A stretch of DNA of 64,000 bases from Vampirovibrionales bacterium (GCA_029262635.1 JAJCZA010000023.1:1-64000), one strand, 5' to 3'. Positions 13,514 to 22,641 are shown, counted from the stretch's first letter. The notes: generated from the sequence alone by a model not told the origin. Numbers and translations are program-made.

Positions 13514-15202
13514 ATGACAACCGAAGTGCTTACTCCACCAAGTCAGTTGGGATCTGTGTCCTTTCAAAAATATCGGCCAGTCATACGTCGAATCTTCGAT
13601 ATTGAGGGTACCTTGGCAATTCATCGGCAGAATGCCCCTGTTGAAATGGTTGTGCGCCAATCCCGGCAAATTTTCATTGATTGGCTCAAGCAGAAAAACG
13701 TCTATATCTCCCATGATGGTTTTTCGGGTAAGAGCTTTGTTTCCCAACCACACTTCGGTTACAAACCTGCGGAGGGTATCGCGCTGGAAGGGCAATGGGC
13801 CGTGCAACTCATTGATGACGACAAACAAGTGCCCGAAAGAAAATGGATGACAGAGTTTTATCTGGATTATAGGCAGTGGCCGGTTCGCTGCTGCATTCGC
13901 CAAACGGTTTCCCAGCCGCAAAACTCTACCTTTGAACTGCCTGAAGTCACAGTACCTAAACTTCCCCATTTTGTCCGAACATTATGTGATGAAATCGGCC
14001 TGTATGATAGTACCCATGGCTTCCTACCCGAACCATGGGAAGTGGAAGCGAGCAGTAATTTTGAAGAGTTTTACCGGGTTTTGCTAGATTCCAACCGGAC
14101 TCGCCCTATTCTGGCCGTTGCCAAAAGCAAACAAGAGCAAGCGCCACTGTTAAATGCAAGCTGGTTGGCCGAACATATGCTCGGCATTGCGCATGTTCTG
14201 GTGCTGGATAGCTCATGCGGCTGGGAACTTGAAAAACGTCTAGGAAAAGACTTCACGGTCTATGACGGTGCGGTTCGAACTTATCAGCCCAGCTTGTCCG
14301 CCCTGGATGACGAGCCTTACCAGCATCCGCTCATTCTGTCACGCAAAATCCAGAACTGGGAGGGCGGCACAAAAGCGCTGGAAGAATTTTTGGCAAGCAG
14401 GCTGACAAAATCGTGCTCGTATGCCTTGGCCAAATCCAACCGTCTCTATGCCTTCTCGGATTTCAGAAACCAACAGCTTGAACAACAAAGCGTTGAGGAG
14501 GCAGCCACCTCAGAACCCTCCGAAAGTGTTGCGAGCGAGCGGCTACAATCATTGGAACGGCAGGCTCTTACGTTAAAAGAAGAACGGAATTATTATGAAC
14601 AGGAAGCGTTGGGATTGGAGACCGAACGTAACCAGACAACTAAACTAATGGATGCGTTGAAGGCCGAAAATATCTCCCTTCTAAGTTCGGTTCGTGAATT
14701 GACCAGCGAGAATCAGCAACTTATCCAGTCTGTCCACCATCAGGTTGAGGAATATCCAAGCTCTCTCGGTGAACTACAGGCATGGGCCGGGAAGCACTGG
14801 CAAGGCAAGCTCCATTTTGCGAACCGTGCTTATCGAGGTGCTAAAAGCGCCTATTACGAGGATGTAGAGCTGGTTTATAAAGCATTGGACTTATTGGCGA
14901 ATGAGTATCGGGATATGCGTTTAAACCCCGGCACACAAGCCTTTGAAGATTATCAAGGCAGGTTGTTAACCTTGGGTTTGGAAGATCAGGATGTCTTTTC
15001 CTCGGAAGGTTCAGCCGGTAGTTTTGGCGACGAATACTATATTGACTGGCAGGGGCAACGATCCCAGTTAAGCCAGCACCTGAAAAAAGGAAACAGCCAT
15101 GAGCAACGTTATTGCCTGAGAGTTTATTATTTCTGGTGCAACGAGACGGAAATGGTTGTTATCGGGTGGCTGCCTTCACACTTAAAAAACAGGGCGACCT
15201 AA
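13514..15202 (+). CDS. unknown coiled-coil protein trailing the RM operon
   Basis: 562 residues; ATG preceded by AGGAGA at good spacing, 48 bases after hsdR. I do not recognise a family. The N-terminal ~330 residues are a mixed alpha/beta globular region. Residues ~340-415 form a coiled coil (LERQALTLKEERNYYEQEAL and following). The C-terminal ~145 residues look like a separate domain that begins SLGELQAWAGKHWQGKLHFA and ends LRVYYFWCNETEMVVIGWLP, a strand pair reminiscent of the RelE/ParE-like fold, although homology is unproven. The short gap and orientation make it a likely sixth member of the RM operon. It could be an additional effector or a partner of the NADAR/PRTase module. Confidence 0.75.
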   Translation: MTTEVLTPPSQLGSVSFQKYRPVIRRIFDIEGTLAIHRQNAPVEMVVRQSRQIFIDWLKQKNVYISHDGFSGKSFVSQPHFGYKPAEGIALEGQWAVQLIDDDKQVPERKWMTEFYLDYRQWPVRCCIRQTVSQPQNSTFELPEVTVPKLPHFVRTLCDEIGLYDSTHGFLPEPWEVEASSNFEEFYRVLLDSNRTRPILAVAKSKQEQAPLLNASWLAEHMLGIAHVLVLDSSCGWELEKRLGKDFTVYDGAVRTYQPSLSALDDEPYQHPLILSRKIQNWEGGTKALEEFLASRLTKSCSYALAKSNRLYAFSDFRNQQLEQQSVEEAATSEPSESVASERLQSLERQALTLKEERNYYEQEALGLETERNQTTKLMDALKAENISLLSSVRELTSENQQLIQSVHHQVEEYPSSLGELQAWAGKHWQGKLHFANRAYRGAKSAYYEDVELVYKALDLLANEYRDMRLNPGTQAFEDYQGRLLTLGLEDQDVFSSEGSAGSFGDEYYIDWQGQRSQLSQHLKKGNSHEQRYCLRVYYFWCNETEMVVIGWLPSHLKNRAT

Positions 15203-15353
15203 TTTCTACCGTGTATCAAGGCTAAATACTGTATTCCTGCCAATTTGACTGGCCCTTTCCTAAAGTTCCTCTCTGATCCCCGGAACAGCTTGAAAAACTA
15301 GGGTTTTTTAATGTTGGGTGTGCAGACTTACTACGTTTTGCGAAGTTACATTT

Positions 15354-15376
15354 GGTCACAATTTTTTTGTGTCACC
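15354..15376. promoter_or_regulatory. dyad upstream of the unknown/winged-helix operon
   Basis: GGTCACAA and TTGTGTCACC form an imperfect inverted repeat around a T-run in the 258-bp gap between 15202 and 15461. No other gene-like frame is seen in this gap. It is a plausible operator for the operon beginning at 15461; there is no direct proof. Confidence 0.35.
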
Positions 15377-15460
15377 TTGCAAAAGTCGGGAAACCATGAC
15401 TAAATGTCGATCCCACAAAAAACAAAGGACATTAGAGAGCAATAGAGAGGGCAGAATGCC

Positions 15461-16624
15461 ATGCAAAAAAGTCATCGTGACTATAACGGCAAGTCGTTTC
15501 TTCGGAAACTGGGGCCGGAATGTTTGAAAATGTACCTTCAAGAGAGCGAGCACCCACTGAAACAGATGATGGACTCGTTTCTGGAGGACGGAGAGGATTA
15601 TAACCAGCAAACTCAGGCGGTATTTGAACTGTTTGAGTCGGACGATAATCCACAACGCCAGCAGGATAGCCATAATTGGGCCTTGATCAACGATCTGGCT
15701 TCGGAAAAGGGCTATGCCGAGATGAGACGGGCCTGCAAGGACTGTAACCTGGAACATCTGTTGCAGGAAGACACTACGCCACACAGTCTGGCTATGGAGT
15801 TGTTTCTGAATCATCGCTTTGCGTTTGATCACGCCTATGCCCTGTTGCAGATTGATTTCGTGGAAGGGTGGCGTATCTTTCGAGGGAAAGACATCAGCGA
15901 GTTGAAACCCGATCTGGAGGAGGCTAAACAGAATCTGCAATCCGGGCTGATTGATTTTCTCCGTCGCCATGGTCACGGAAGAGAGTTCAATATCGATTTA
16001 TATCAAAGCCAGGGGCGGATGATTCTGGACATGCGGTATGCGGGGCAACTGGTTCGTCATGAGAATTTTGACGAGGCAGGCCAGCTTCGGGCTACGTCGA
16101 TCCGAAAACCCATGGAAATTGGGCTGGTTTACTACCCGGAAACGGCGCTGCTTAAGGTAAAAACCCCCAGAGGGCAGGATGCTCTGAGTGATGCGGTAAA
16201 GCAGGAGTTTGCTTTTCACTATCTCCAGAACCCCTATGCCTTGTTGGAGAGTAAGGATGGCCAAGTGATCAACCTGGAAGAGTTGAAGACCCGCCGGGCG
16301 TTTCCTCCGACCGATCCTGAACACAAAGTCCGTCAGGTTCGGTTGACCAGTGTTCAATACCTGCCCGTTCCGGGTATTAAAGACAAGGTAACCATCAACT
16401 CATCCCATGGTCGGGTTTGGGAGCGGCTTGAACACTACCGGGAAGACTTAACCCGAATTGAGCTTGTATCAGCAGGCATCCAGTTTGAGTTTGAAGGGAA
16501 AGGCAAGGGGCGTTTACGAACAGTTCACATGACGGATAAAAAGAACCGGGTGACCCTCAATAACAGCCAGCGGGATGATGTGATTGCCTTGTACCTCCAA
16601 CGCTGGGGGCTTCTGAATGTCTGA
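15461..16624 (+). CDS. hypothetical protein, first gene of a two-gene operon
   Basis: 387 residues; AGAGGG lies nine bases before the ATG. I do not recognise it. The N-terminal half is alpha-helical with a Cys pair (RRACKDCNLEHL). The C-terminal half alternates strands, for example EIGLVYYPETALLKVKTPRG, VRLTSVQYLPVPGIKDKVTI and GKGRLRTVHMTDKKNRVTLN. It overlaps the next gene by eight bases, so the two proteins are probably made together and may interact. It lies between the restriction operon and the replication operon of the element. Confidence 0.7.
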   Translation: MQKSHRDYNGKSFLRKLGPECLKMYLQESEHPLKQMMDSFLEDGEDYNQQTQAVFELFESDDNPQRQQDSHNWALINDLASEKGYAEMRRACKDCNLEHLLQEDTTPHSLAMELFLNHRFAFDHAYALLQIDFVEGWRIFRGKDISELKPDLEEAKQNLQSGLIDFLRRHGHGREFNIDLYQSQGRMILDMRYAGQLVRHENFDEAGQLRATSIRKPMEIGLVYYPETALLKVKTPRGQDALSDAVKQEFAFHYLQNPYALLESKDGQVINLEELKTRRAFPPTDPEHKVRQVRLTSVQYLPVPGIKDKVTINSSHGRVWERLEHYREDLTRIELVSAGIQFEFEGKGKGRLRTVHMTDKKNRVTLNNSQRDDVIALYLQRWGLLNV

Positions 16625-17570
16625 CGGCTTGGGAACCATTCTGGCCGGTATCGGTGAAGACCTGGAATTTACGGAACCTGAAGTCAAAGCGTCATTGCAG
16701 AACCGTATTTTTCAGGTTTTCACGAGTACAGGTCTCCTGGAGCCCTATATGGGGCGGAACTGGTATTGTGAATCTTGCCTGGACATTCACGAATATGAGG
16801 ATTTTCGGAAACAGCGATACCGACGATGCCCGGAAGATTTAATGGCCGAAAGGGTGCTTGTGGCAGATGGGGAAGCCCGGCGTTTTCGGTTGTCATGGGA
16901 ACGATTCCGGCAAATCCTCTGTGAAACCAACCACCTGTCCCCCATGTCTGTTCCAGAAAACCGGCCTGTGTTTTTCATCGGCTCAGCATCACGGCATATC
17001 GTCTGTTGGGCTCCGGCCAGTACGCCAGAACAGCTTATAGAAGTAGCCAAGCGACTCAGAATAGATTACCCAAAACCCGATCTGGCGCTGCTGGTTCCGG
17101 ATAAGCTGGTTCTTTCGTCCGACATGGAAACCCAGCTCGCCGATTTAAGGGTTTCCACTCGGAAGTTAGAGGAGACGATACTGAACGGGTGGCAGTTGCC
17201 ACTGAGCGATCAGGCTGAACTAGAAGCACCCAAACTGGTGTTGGATCTCCAAAAACAGAAAATTGTGTTTCAAGGGCAGGCTTGTTCTTTTCCTCCCGGC
17301 AAACAGTATCTGTTCACTACAGCAAAAATTATTATGGAGGCCCAAGGGAGCCTTGTTTCAGAGGCAGATTTTGAATCACAGTATTATGCATTATCTTCCC
17401 AGAACAGTTCTGGCGGGATTGCCATGAGTAACTACGTCCATAAGACAGAAACGCACATCAAAACGCAGCTTGGGACGATTGTTCAGGGAAAAAGATTTTT
17501 TATAAATATACGAGGCCAAGGGTATAAGTTAAATCCGGAATTCTTGCCTGCTAAAACCCTTGCTACATAA
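16617..17570 (+). CDS. winged-helix protein with Zn-binding N-terminal region, unknown
   Basis: 317 residues. Near the N-terminus, WYCESCLDIHEYEDF and a further Cys in RYRRCPED form a possible zinc knuckle. The middle contains a strand-rich segment (RPVFFIGSASRHIVCWAPAS). The C-terminal ~90 residues (FPPGKQYLFTTAKIIMEAQG, ending FFINIRGQGYKLNPE) fit an OmpR/PhoB-type winged helix, whose wing typically ends in 'RGxGYxL'. OmpR-type domains usually bind direct repeats with a period of 10-11 bp. Three exact-period 10-bp repeats lie immediately downstream, before the replication operon, so an autogenous or replication-control role is attractive but inferred. Confidence 0.7.
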   Translation: MSDGLGTILAGIGEDLEFTEPEVKASLQNRIFQVFTSTGLLEPYMGRNWYCESCLDIHEYEDFRKQRYRRCPEDLMAERVLVADGEARRFRLSWERFRQILCETNHLSPMSVPENRPVFFIGSASRHIVCWAPASTPEQLIEVAKRLRIDYPKPDLALLVPDKLVLSSDMETQLADLRVSTRKLEETILNGWQLPLSDQAELEAPKLVLDLQKQKIVFQGQACSFPPGKQYLFTTAKIIMEAQGSLVSEADFESQYYALSSQNSSGGIAMSNYVHKTETHIKTQLGTIVQGKRFFINIRGQGYKLNPEFLPAKTLAT

Positions 17571-17572
17571 CC

Positions 17573-17602
17573 ATTCCATTTTATTCCATTCTATTCCATT
17601 TT
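17573..17602. repeat. three phased 10-bp direct repeats (ATTCCATTYT)
   Basis: ATTCCATTTT, ATTCCATTCT and ATTCCATTTT follow one another with an exact 10-bp period between the winged-helix gene and the replication operon. The arrangement suits co-operative binding on one face of DNA by an OmpR-like protein, or an iteron-like replication site. Only three copies, so an origin is uncertain. Confidence 0.55.
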
Positions 17603-17669
17603 CATTTCAAAGGTTCATAAGCCAATCAAATCTATCCTCTAGGTAATTCACAACCTGGAGGATTTTTTC

Positions 17670-17855
17670 TTGTCAAAGCCCTGGAAATGTTCACAATGCA
17701 GAGCCCGTCTGGGGGTTGTCTTTGGCGAGCGTATCCACGTTCAACGGCAAGAAGTTGAAGCCATCCTCCGGGCCAGCGGTGAGATCACCCTGATCTGCCC
17801 GTCCTGCGGCACGCTTAACGAGGTTTTCTTTCGGAGGGAGCAGGCCCATGGCTGA
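17670..17855 (+). CDS. small zinc-ribbon protein (Com-like)
   Basis: 61 residues from a TTG eight bases after GGAGG. KCSQCRARLGVV and LICPSCGTLNEV supply two Cys-x2-Cys knuckles about 35 residues apart, a two-strand zinc ribbon resembling phage Mu Com-type proteins that act on nucleic acid. It is the first gene of the replication operon and overlaps the next gene by eight bases. Function unknown. Confidence 0.7.
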   Translation: MSKPWKCSQCRARLGVVFGERIHVQRQEVEAILRASGEITLICPSCGTLNEVFFRREQAHG

Positions 17856-18099
17856 CCCCTTTCCAACAGAAGACGAGGCGTTTGCCTATCTGGAGGAGCA
17901 GTATGGGGAACCGTTGAATGAAGCCAGACGGTTGGCCATCAGTAACAACCTGTCCACCTTCTTCAGCATTCTCAACGAGTGGGATTTAAAGCAGAAGGCA
18001 AGAGGGGAGGAGGAACCCGATGAACTGGAAACCGACCGTTATCAAAAGGAGTCCGTCCATGCGAAAACAAATCAAAATAAGAAACCTGCCTCAAAGTAA
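17848..18099 (+). CDS. hypothetical acidic small protein
   Basis: 83 residues; CGGAGGGAG precedes the ATG. The N-terminal half is helical (TEDEAFAYLEEQYGEPLNEA); the tail is highly charged and probably disordered (KARGEEEPDELETDRYQKES). Overlaps both neighbours in the replication operon. No family recognised. Confidence 0.65.
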   Translation: MADPFPTEDEAFAYLEEQYGEPLNEARRLAISNNLSTFFSILNEWDLKQKARGEEEPDELETDRYQKESVHAKTNQNKKPASK

Positions 18100-18163
18100 G
18101 GCAGGCAAAGAAAAATATTCGATTAAAGACATTATAACAAAAAGAGGGAGGGCTGGCCAATGA
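18059..18163 (+). CDS. 34-aa basic peptide in the replication operon
   Basis: ATG eight bases after AAGGAG. The peptide MRKQIKIRNLPQSKAGKEKY then SIKDIITKRGRAGQ is strongly basic. It begins inside the previous gene in another frame and ends with an ATGA overlap to the next small gene, which continues the coupled series. Too short for most gene finders, but the ribosome binding site and coupling are convincing. Possibly a nucleic-acid-binding accessory. Confidence 0.55.
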   Translation: MRKQIKIRNLPQSKAGKEKYSIKDIITKRGRAGQ

Positions 18164-18336
18164 CCCGGAAGTTCGATCAACCCTTTGTTCAGGTAACCTG
18201 CTGGATTCCATTCCGTTGGATGGAACTCTGGATCAGCAACCATCCTCAGTTCCAGGATGTCCTGTGGGAGGCATTAAGAAAAACAGCGCAAGAACAGCAA
18301 GCAGAGAACACTGAGGAGGGAAAAGCCGATGAATAA
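18160..18336 (+). CDS. 58-aa hypothetical protein in the replication operon
   Basis: ATG preceded by AGAGGGAGGG and overlapping the 34-aa gene stop (ATGA); its TAA overlaps the start of the primase gene by eight bases. The N-terminal half is aromatic (VQVTCWIPFRWMELWISNHP) and the C-terminal half acidic (EQQAENTEEGKADE). No family recognised. The position between coupled genes on both sides supports it. Confidence 0.6.
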   Translation: MTRKFDQPFVQVTCWIPFRWMELWISNHPQFQDVLWEALRKTAQEQQAENTEEGKADE

Positions 18337-20893
18337 CTTCTCCGTCCGGGCTCACCTGGAGGAAACGCATCAGGTGTCCATCAGCAGAGAGGGCAAACTC
18401 GTTTGTCCCTTCTGCCAGCACCCAACGATGGGCCTGAAGGGGGATGAACTGGCCAAATGTTTTCATCCTTCCTGCGGGCGCTTTATCAATGCGTATTCAG
18501 TCCAGTCAGATCGGGAGCACCTCCAGCAGTTCATGTGGGACTTTATGCATGCAGGCCATCAGGAGCTGATAAAACAGGCAGAAGTGTCTGAAACCCGTCA
18601 TGCCTATCGGTATCTGACCGAAGAACGCCGGGTCCATTCCCAGGTCATTGGGGAAAGCCCGGTTTTGGGGATTGTTCCAACAGGTTTTGAGTTTGAGAGC
18701 CGGTGTGCCCATTACCGTCAGCGGCTCCAGGAAGAAGCCAACCCCGGCCAGCTTGATGGGGATTTAAAGGCCTTTGATACCCATACGGAAACACTCCGGA
18801 AACTAAAGGAAAAACATCCGAACTGGCTGATGTTCGGTTACACCGATAGCAATCACCGGTTATGTTCTTTGAAATTCAGAGAGCCGTACGGCAAGCGTTT
18901 TTCTCTGTTCAAGCCCCTTGAGAGGGCCGGTGTCTTTAACCTGCAACTGTTTGAAACGAATGGGGACGGGTTATGGCCGTACTTGCTGCTGACCGAGGGG
19001 GAGTTCAACGTTCTGACCCTGCAAAGTTTGCTGGCGGAGAATAGCCTATCCTACTGCAAGGCGTTGGCCCTGGGAGGAGCTTCTTCCGTGGACTGGCAGA
19101 CCCTGAAGCGTTTCCGGGAACAATGGCTCCTGTTTCAGGATAATGATACGGCGGGTCACGCCATGGCAAAAACCATGCAATCACATCGCACCTTTCGGCT
19201 CATTCGGTCGAACATGGCTGATGAAGACCTGGATTGTTTCATCCGTCGGTTCCAGAAACCCCAGGAAGCCCTGGGAGTGCTCAAGCAGGCCATTGGGCAA
19301 GCCGAACCCAAATACCGCTTTCTGGAGGCCATTGGAGATTCGATCAATGCGATTCGCCGCAAAGAGAAGAAGAAGCTCCTGGCTTTTGAGATTAACCAGC
19401 AAGTGGGGCATATTATGGGCAAGGAGTTAAAGGATAGGGGCATTTTCTACCGGACGGCCATTGCCCCATACTTTCTGGACGAAGAAACCCGAACGCTGTA
19501 CCTCCTCAGTAAGGGTTCCAGGGATACCCAGCGTTACCTTCACCGGTTTACCCTAAACCCGGCTGAATCCATCCATAAGTTTGTGCTCAATGATCTGGAA
19601 CGGATTGCTTTTGAGGAGGGCCGGGAAACCCGGATCTGCCAATTTTGCCATTATGACAGGGAGAGTAACCGGCTATATCTCTTTAATCGGGATACTGAAG
19701 TTTACCGGATTTCCGAAAACGCCATCGATGTGGTGCCCAACGGCACAGATGGGGTACTGTTTGAACCCCTGACCGATTACCAGCCCTTTACACGGGAAGA
19801 AGTCGAGTCCGAGGCCGATCAGCTCTCGGATCTCTACATTCAGCAGGTCAACCTGGAACAGGGGGCCTTGTCTGTGGATGAATACCGGATGTTACTGGAA
19901 ACCTGGGTGTATCACCTGTTTTTCGACGGTCTGCATGCCACCCATCCCATTGCGGCGTTTATTGGCCCCAAGGGGTCCAGTAAAACCAGTTCCGTCCGAC
20001 GGCTGGGGTTACTGCTCTTTGGCGCAGGCTTTCAGGTTTCGCCCATCCCGGATAAAGCCGATGATTTTGATGCGATTGTCACCAACGGTTTCCTGGTGGG
20101 GTTCGATAATGTAGACGGCCAGACTCAGTGGTTGAACGATAAGCTGGCCATTGTTGCCACAGGCGGTTGCGTCAAACGGCGTGAACTGTATTCCACCAAC
20201 AATCTGGTAGGATTCCCCATCCGGGCACGGGTGGCCATTACAAGCCGAACACCCAAGTTCAGGCGAGAGGATGTGGCGGAACGTGTGCTACCTTTTCCCC
20301 TTAAGACATTGGAACAGAAGGTCTCCGAACGGCATCTGATGGACAAAATTCTGGCCCAGCGGGATCAATTCATGAGCTGGCTGTTGTTACGCTTGCAGGA
20401 GATTTTGCGGATGCTTGCCAAGACAGAAGGCCTTCCGGCTATTGAAACGGATCTGCGGATGGCGGATTTTGGCTCGTTTATGATCAGGCTGGCCATGGCA
20501 GATGGGGTGGAGGAGCAAGCTAAAGATATGATCTGGCGGCTGACCAAGGCCCAGTCACAGTTCACCCTGGAGCAAGACCCGCTGTTTGAACTGCTGGAGA
20601 TTCTGGCACGGGAACACCCGGCTAGACGATACACCACAGCAGACCTTCATCAGGCCTTAACCCAGATCGCAGCCCGGACAGGTATTCGGTACAACTACAA
20701 GAGCGCCAATTCCCTGGGGCAGAAAATCGGCCACCTAAAAACCAACCTGGAGCAGATGTTAGATGTTCATATTGATTCTGGAAGCGGGAACACCAAAATT
20801 TATTCGTTTCGGCCAAAATCCATGGCGGCTCTTAACGCTCTTCAAAACACCGTGAACGTCCCAACCAAACCGGATTATGAGCCGGTTGGGTAA
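18329..20893 (+). CDS. phage/plasmid-type primase-helicase
   Basis: 854 residues; GAGGAGGG lies just before the ATG. Domains in order: an N-terminal zinc finger (VCPFCQHPTMGL with KCFHPSCG) as in DnaG/CHC2 primases; a TOPRIM fold with LLTEGEFNVLTLQSLL, ALALGGASS and LLFQDNDTAGHA (~residues 210-275); a long linker; then an ATPase with Walker A GPKGSSKTSS (~residue 548) and VGFDNVDGQ as the likely Walker B. The C-terminal region is helical with a probable winged helix. This is the replication protein of mobile elements: it primes and unwinds DNA. Its presence means the excised element may replicate. Confidence 0.85.
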   Translation: MNNFSVRAHLEETHQVSISREGKLVCPFCQHPTMGLKGDELAKCFHPSCGRFINAYSVQSDREHLQQFMWDFMHAGHQELIKQAEVSETRHAYRYLTEERRVHSQVIGESPVLGIVPTGFEFESRCAHYRQRLQEEANPGQLDGDLKAFDTHTETLRKLKEKHPNWLMFGYTDSNHRLCSLKFREPYGKRFSLFKPLERAGVFNLQLFETNGDGLWPYLLLTEGEFNVLTLQSLLAENSLSYCKALALGGASSVDWQTLKRFREQWLLFQDNDTAGHAMAKTMQSHRTFRLIRSNMADEDLDCFIRRFQKPQEALGVLKQAIGQAEPKYRFLEAIGDSINAIRRKEKKKLLAFEINQQVGHIMGKELKDRGIFYRTAIAPYFLDEETRTLYLLSKGSRDTQRYLHRFTLNPAESIHKFVLNDLERIAFEEGRETRICQFCHYDRESNRLYLFNRDTEVYRISENAIDVVPNGTDGVLFEPLTDYQPFTREEVESEADQLSDLYIQQVNLEQGALSVDEYRMLLETWVYHLFFDGLHATHPIAAFIGPKGSSKTSSVRRLGLLLFGAGFQVSPIPDKADDFDAIVTNGFLVGFDNVDGQTQWLNDKLAIVATGGCVKRRELYSTNNLVGFPIRARVAITSRTPKFRREDVAERVLPFPLKTLEQKVSERHLMDKILAQRDQFMSWLLLRLQEILRMLAKTEGLPAIETDLRMADFGSFMIRLAMADGVEEQAKDMIWRLTKAQSQFTLEQDPLFELLEILAREHPARRYTTADLHQALTQIAARTGIRYNYKSANSLGQKIGHLKTNLEQMLDVHIDSGSGNTKIYSFRPKSMAALNALQNTVNVPTKPDYEPVG

Positions 20894-20917
20894 GAGGTAA
20901 GAGAGGTTTTAAAAGTC

Positions 20918-21190
20918 ATGGGATTTTTGAGAAAATACTATTCACCAGCACCACAAAAACTGGAATCGGATGAAGACATCCAAAAAAATGAGGCTCCCTC
21001 ACCGCTGTTGAAGGAACTTGAGCAACTTCAAGCCATGTATCAGGCTTGTATCGATCTGAAGAAACGGTCAGATTATAAGGATTTCTCGCCCGTTACCCGT
21101 AAACATGAGGCCATGGCGTTGAAATGCCTAAAAACCCGGATAACGGAAATACAAGGCCTATCAACCTCTCAGCTTTTGATGCCTCGTTAA
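20918..21190 (+). CDS. hypothetical small helical protein
   Basis: 90 residues; GAGAGG eleven bases before the ATG, 24 bases after the primase-helicase. Mostly helical (SPLLKELEQLQAMYQACIDL and HEAMALKCLKTRITEIQGLS), probably a coiled-coil pair. Last gene of the replication operon. No family recognised. Confidence 0.6.
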   Translation: MGFLRKYYSPAPQKLESDEDIQKNEAPSPLLKELEQLQAMYQACIDLKKRSDYKDFSPVTRKHEAMALKCLKTRITEIQGLSTSQLLMPR

Positions 21191-21279
21191 CGCAATTGAT
21201 GCTATCGGAAGTGGTATCAGTTTAGAAAACTGTCACAAGTCGTTTCTCCTAGTTGGACAAGCTATCGTACAATTACCTT

Positions 21280-22641
21280 ATGAAACAGATTTTACGGCTT
21301 TTACCTGTATTTATGACTATTCTGCTTGTAGCAGGCTGCTCTGCTCCACAAAATAAGCCCGGAAGGCTAATTGAAGTGGGAAAACCTAACATGCACAGGA
21401 CTTCGAGCGAATCCGTGGTTTTACCTACTGGAGAAGTTCTCTTTACGGCTGATGCGGATTGGGGCAAAACCATCCCGAATCCAGAAATATATATGCCGCA
21501 TGAACGAAGGTTTTATCCGACAGGACAGTTGAAAATACAGAATCGCCGACGTTACAGGACAACGCTGTTAAATGACGGTCGGGTGATAATGGTTGGTGGG
21601 CATGTTGGCAGTAACATTGATAATCCGGCAATGGAAGCAGAAATATATGACCCGGATACAGGAACATTTCATTTAGCAGGTTCCCTTAACTATCCACGAA
21701 CAGGCCTTACTGCAACTACGCTATCTAACGGCAAAGTCTTTATTTCGGGCGGTAGTATCGGCGGAAGAGAAACATATGTCCTGCAAACGAAAACAGAATT
21801 GTATAATCCTGAATCGGGTATATTCTCTATAGGCCCTGATTTAAATAAAGGTCGTAGTGATCATAAGACGGTAGCTTTGACAAATGGCGATGCTCTTGTG
21901 TTCGATGGGTATCGATACGAACTTATTCATGACAAGGACGGGCAATTCATTGAAATGCGGAAGGAAGAGAATATTGATCTTATTGAACTCTATCATCAAG
22001 CGACCAATAAAATGATACCCGTAAAAACACCCGTACCTATTGAACCTAATTACATAGTTAATTGCATACCACTTCCAGATGGCGATGCGCTATTTATAGT
22101 AAGTGACCGTGACAGAGCCAGCTTTTACTTGTTTAGACATGTGTCAAAAGACCTTGTAGAGGTTCCAATTGCGCCAAAAATGAGGCGAGTAGCGTCTGCT
22201 CTCATTCTTAAAAATGGAACCATACTGGTTTCCGGAAGTAAAATGAGTAGTGAAGCAAACACGTCAGATGAGCTACTCACGCTTGATTTATCCAGCAATA
22301 CGATTTCAACAATCGGACAATTTCAGAAATACAGATGGGCGAGTCGAATAATATTATTGTCCTCTGGGAAATTGTTGATAACTGGAGGTGGTGGCGAGTA
22401 TGGCGTATTCCACTGTTATCCTATTGGCCGATGCCCCGTAAAGGAAGTAGAGATTTTTGATCCGGAGTTAGCTTCATCAACGATAGTGGAGAGTTTCAAG
22501 AAAGATGATATGGTGCCCACTGGTGTATTTGCGCTTAATGATGGTCAGGCTCTATTAAGAAGTACAAAACACACTTTCATCTATGTTCCAAACGAACTCG
22601 ACAATGATGATAAAAAGCCAAGGGCGGAGGCAGATCAATAA
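21280..22641 (+). CDS. Kelch/beta-propeller lipoprotein
   Basis: 453 residues from the ATG at 21280 (a TTG at 21253 is in frame but would spoil the signal peptide). The signal peptide ends in the lipobox LVAGCSAP, so it is lipid-anchored. The body repeats the Kelch pattern of a hydrophobic strand followed by G-G and Y/F-D-P: ILNDG-like 'LLNDGRVIMVGGHVGSN', 'TLSNGKVFISGGSIGGR', 'SSGKLLITGGGG', each followed by 'EIYDP', 'ELYNPESG' or 'EIFDPE'. Such propellers mediate binding at the cell surface. It seems to be cargo of the element, unrelated to restriction. Confidence 0.8.
   Translation: MKQILRLLPVFMTILLVAGCSAPQNKPGRLIEVGKPNMHRTSSESVVLPTGEVLFTADADWGKTIPNPEIYMPHERRFYPTGQLKIQNRRRYRTTLLNDGRVIMVGGHVGSNIDNPAMEAEIYDPDTGTFHLAGSLNYPRTGLTATTLSNGKVFISGGSIGGRETYVLQTKTELYNPESGIFSIGPDLNKGRSDHKTVALTNGDALVFDGYRYELIHDKDGQFIEMRKEENIDLIELYHQATNKMIPVKTPVPIEPNYIVNCIPLPDGDALFIVSDRDRASFYLFRHVSKDLVEVPIAPKMRRVASALILKNGTILVSGSKMSSEANTSDELLTLDLSSNTISTIGQFQKYRWASRIILLSSGKLLITGGGGEYGVFHCYPIGRCPVKEVEIFDPELASSTIVESFKKDDMVPTGVFALNDGQALLRSTKHTFIYVPNELDNDDKKPRAEADQ

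Noticed and set aside
17573-17602. A CRISPR array or a set of true iterons
   Set aside because: Only three 10-bp copies with no spacers; too few and too short for CRISPR, and not enough for a confident origin.
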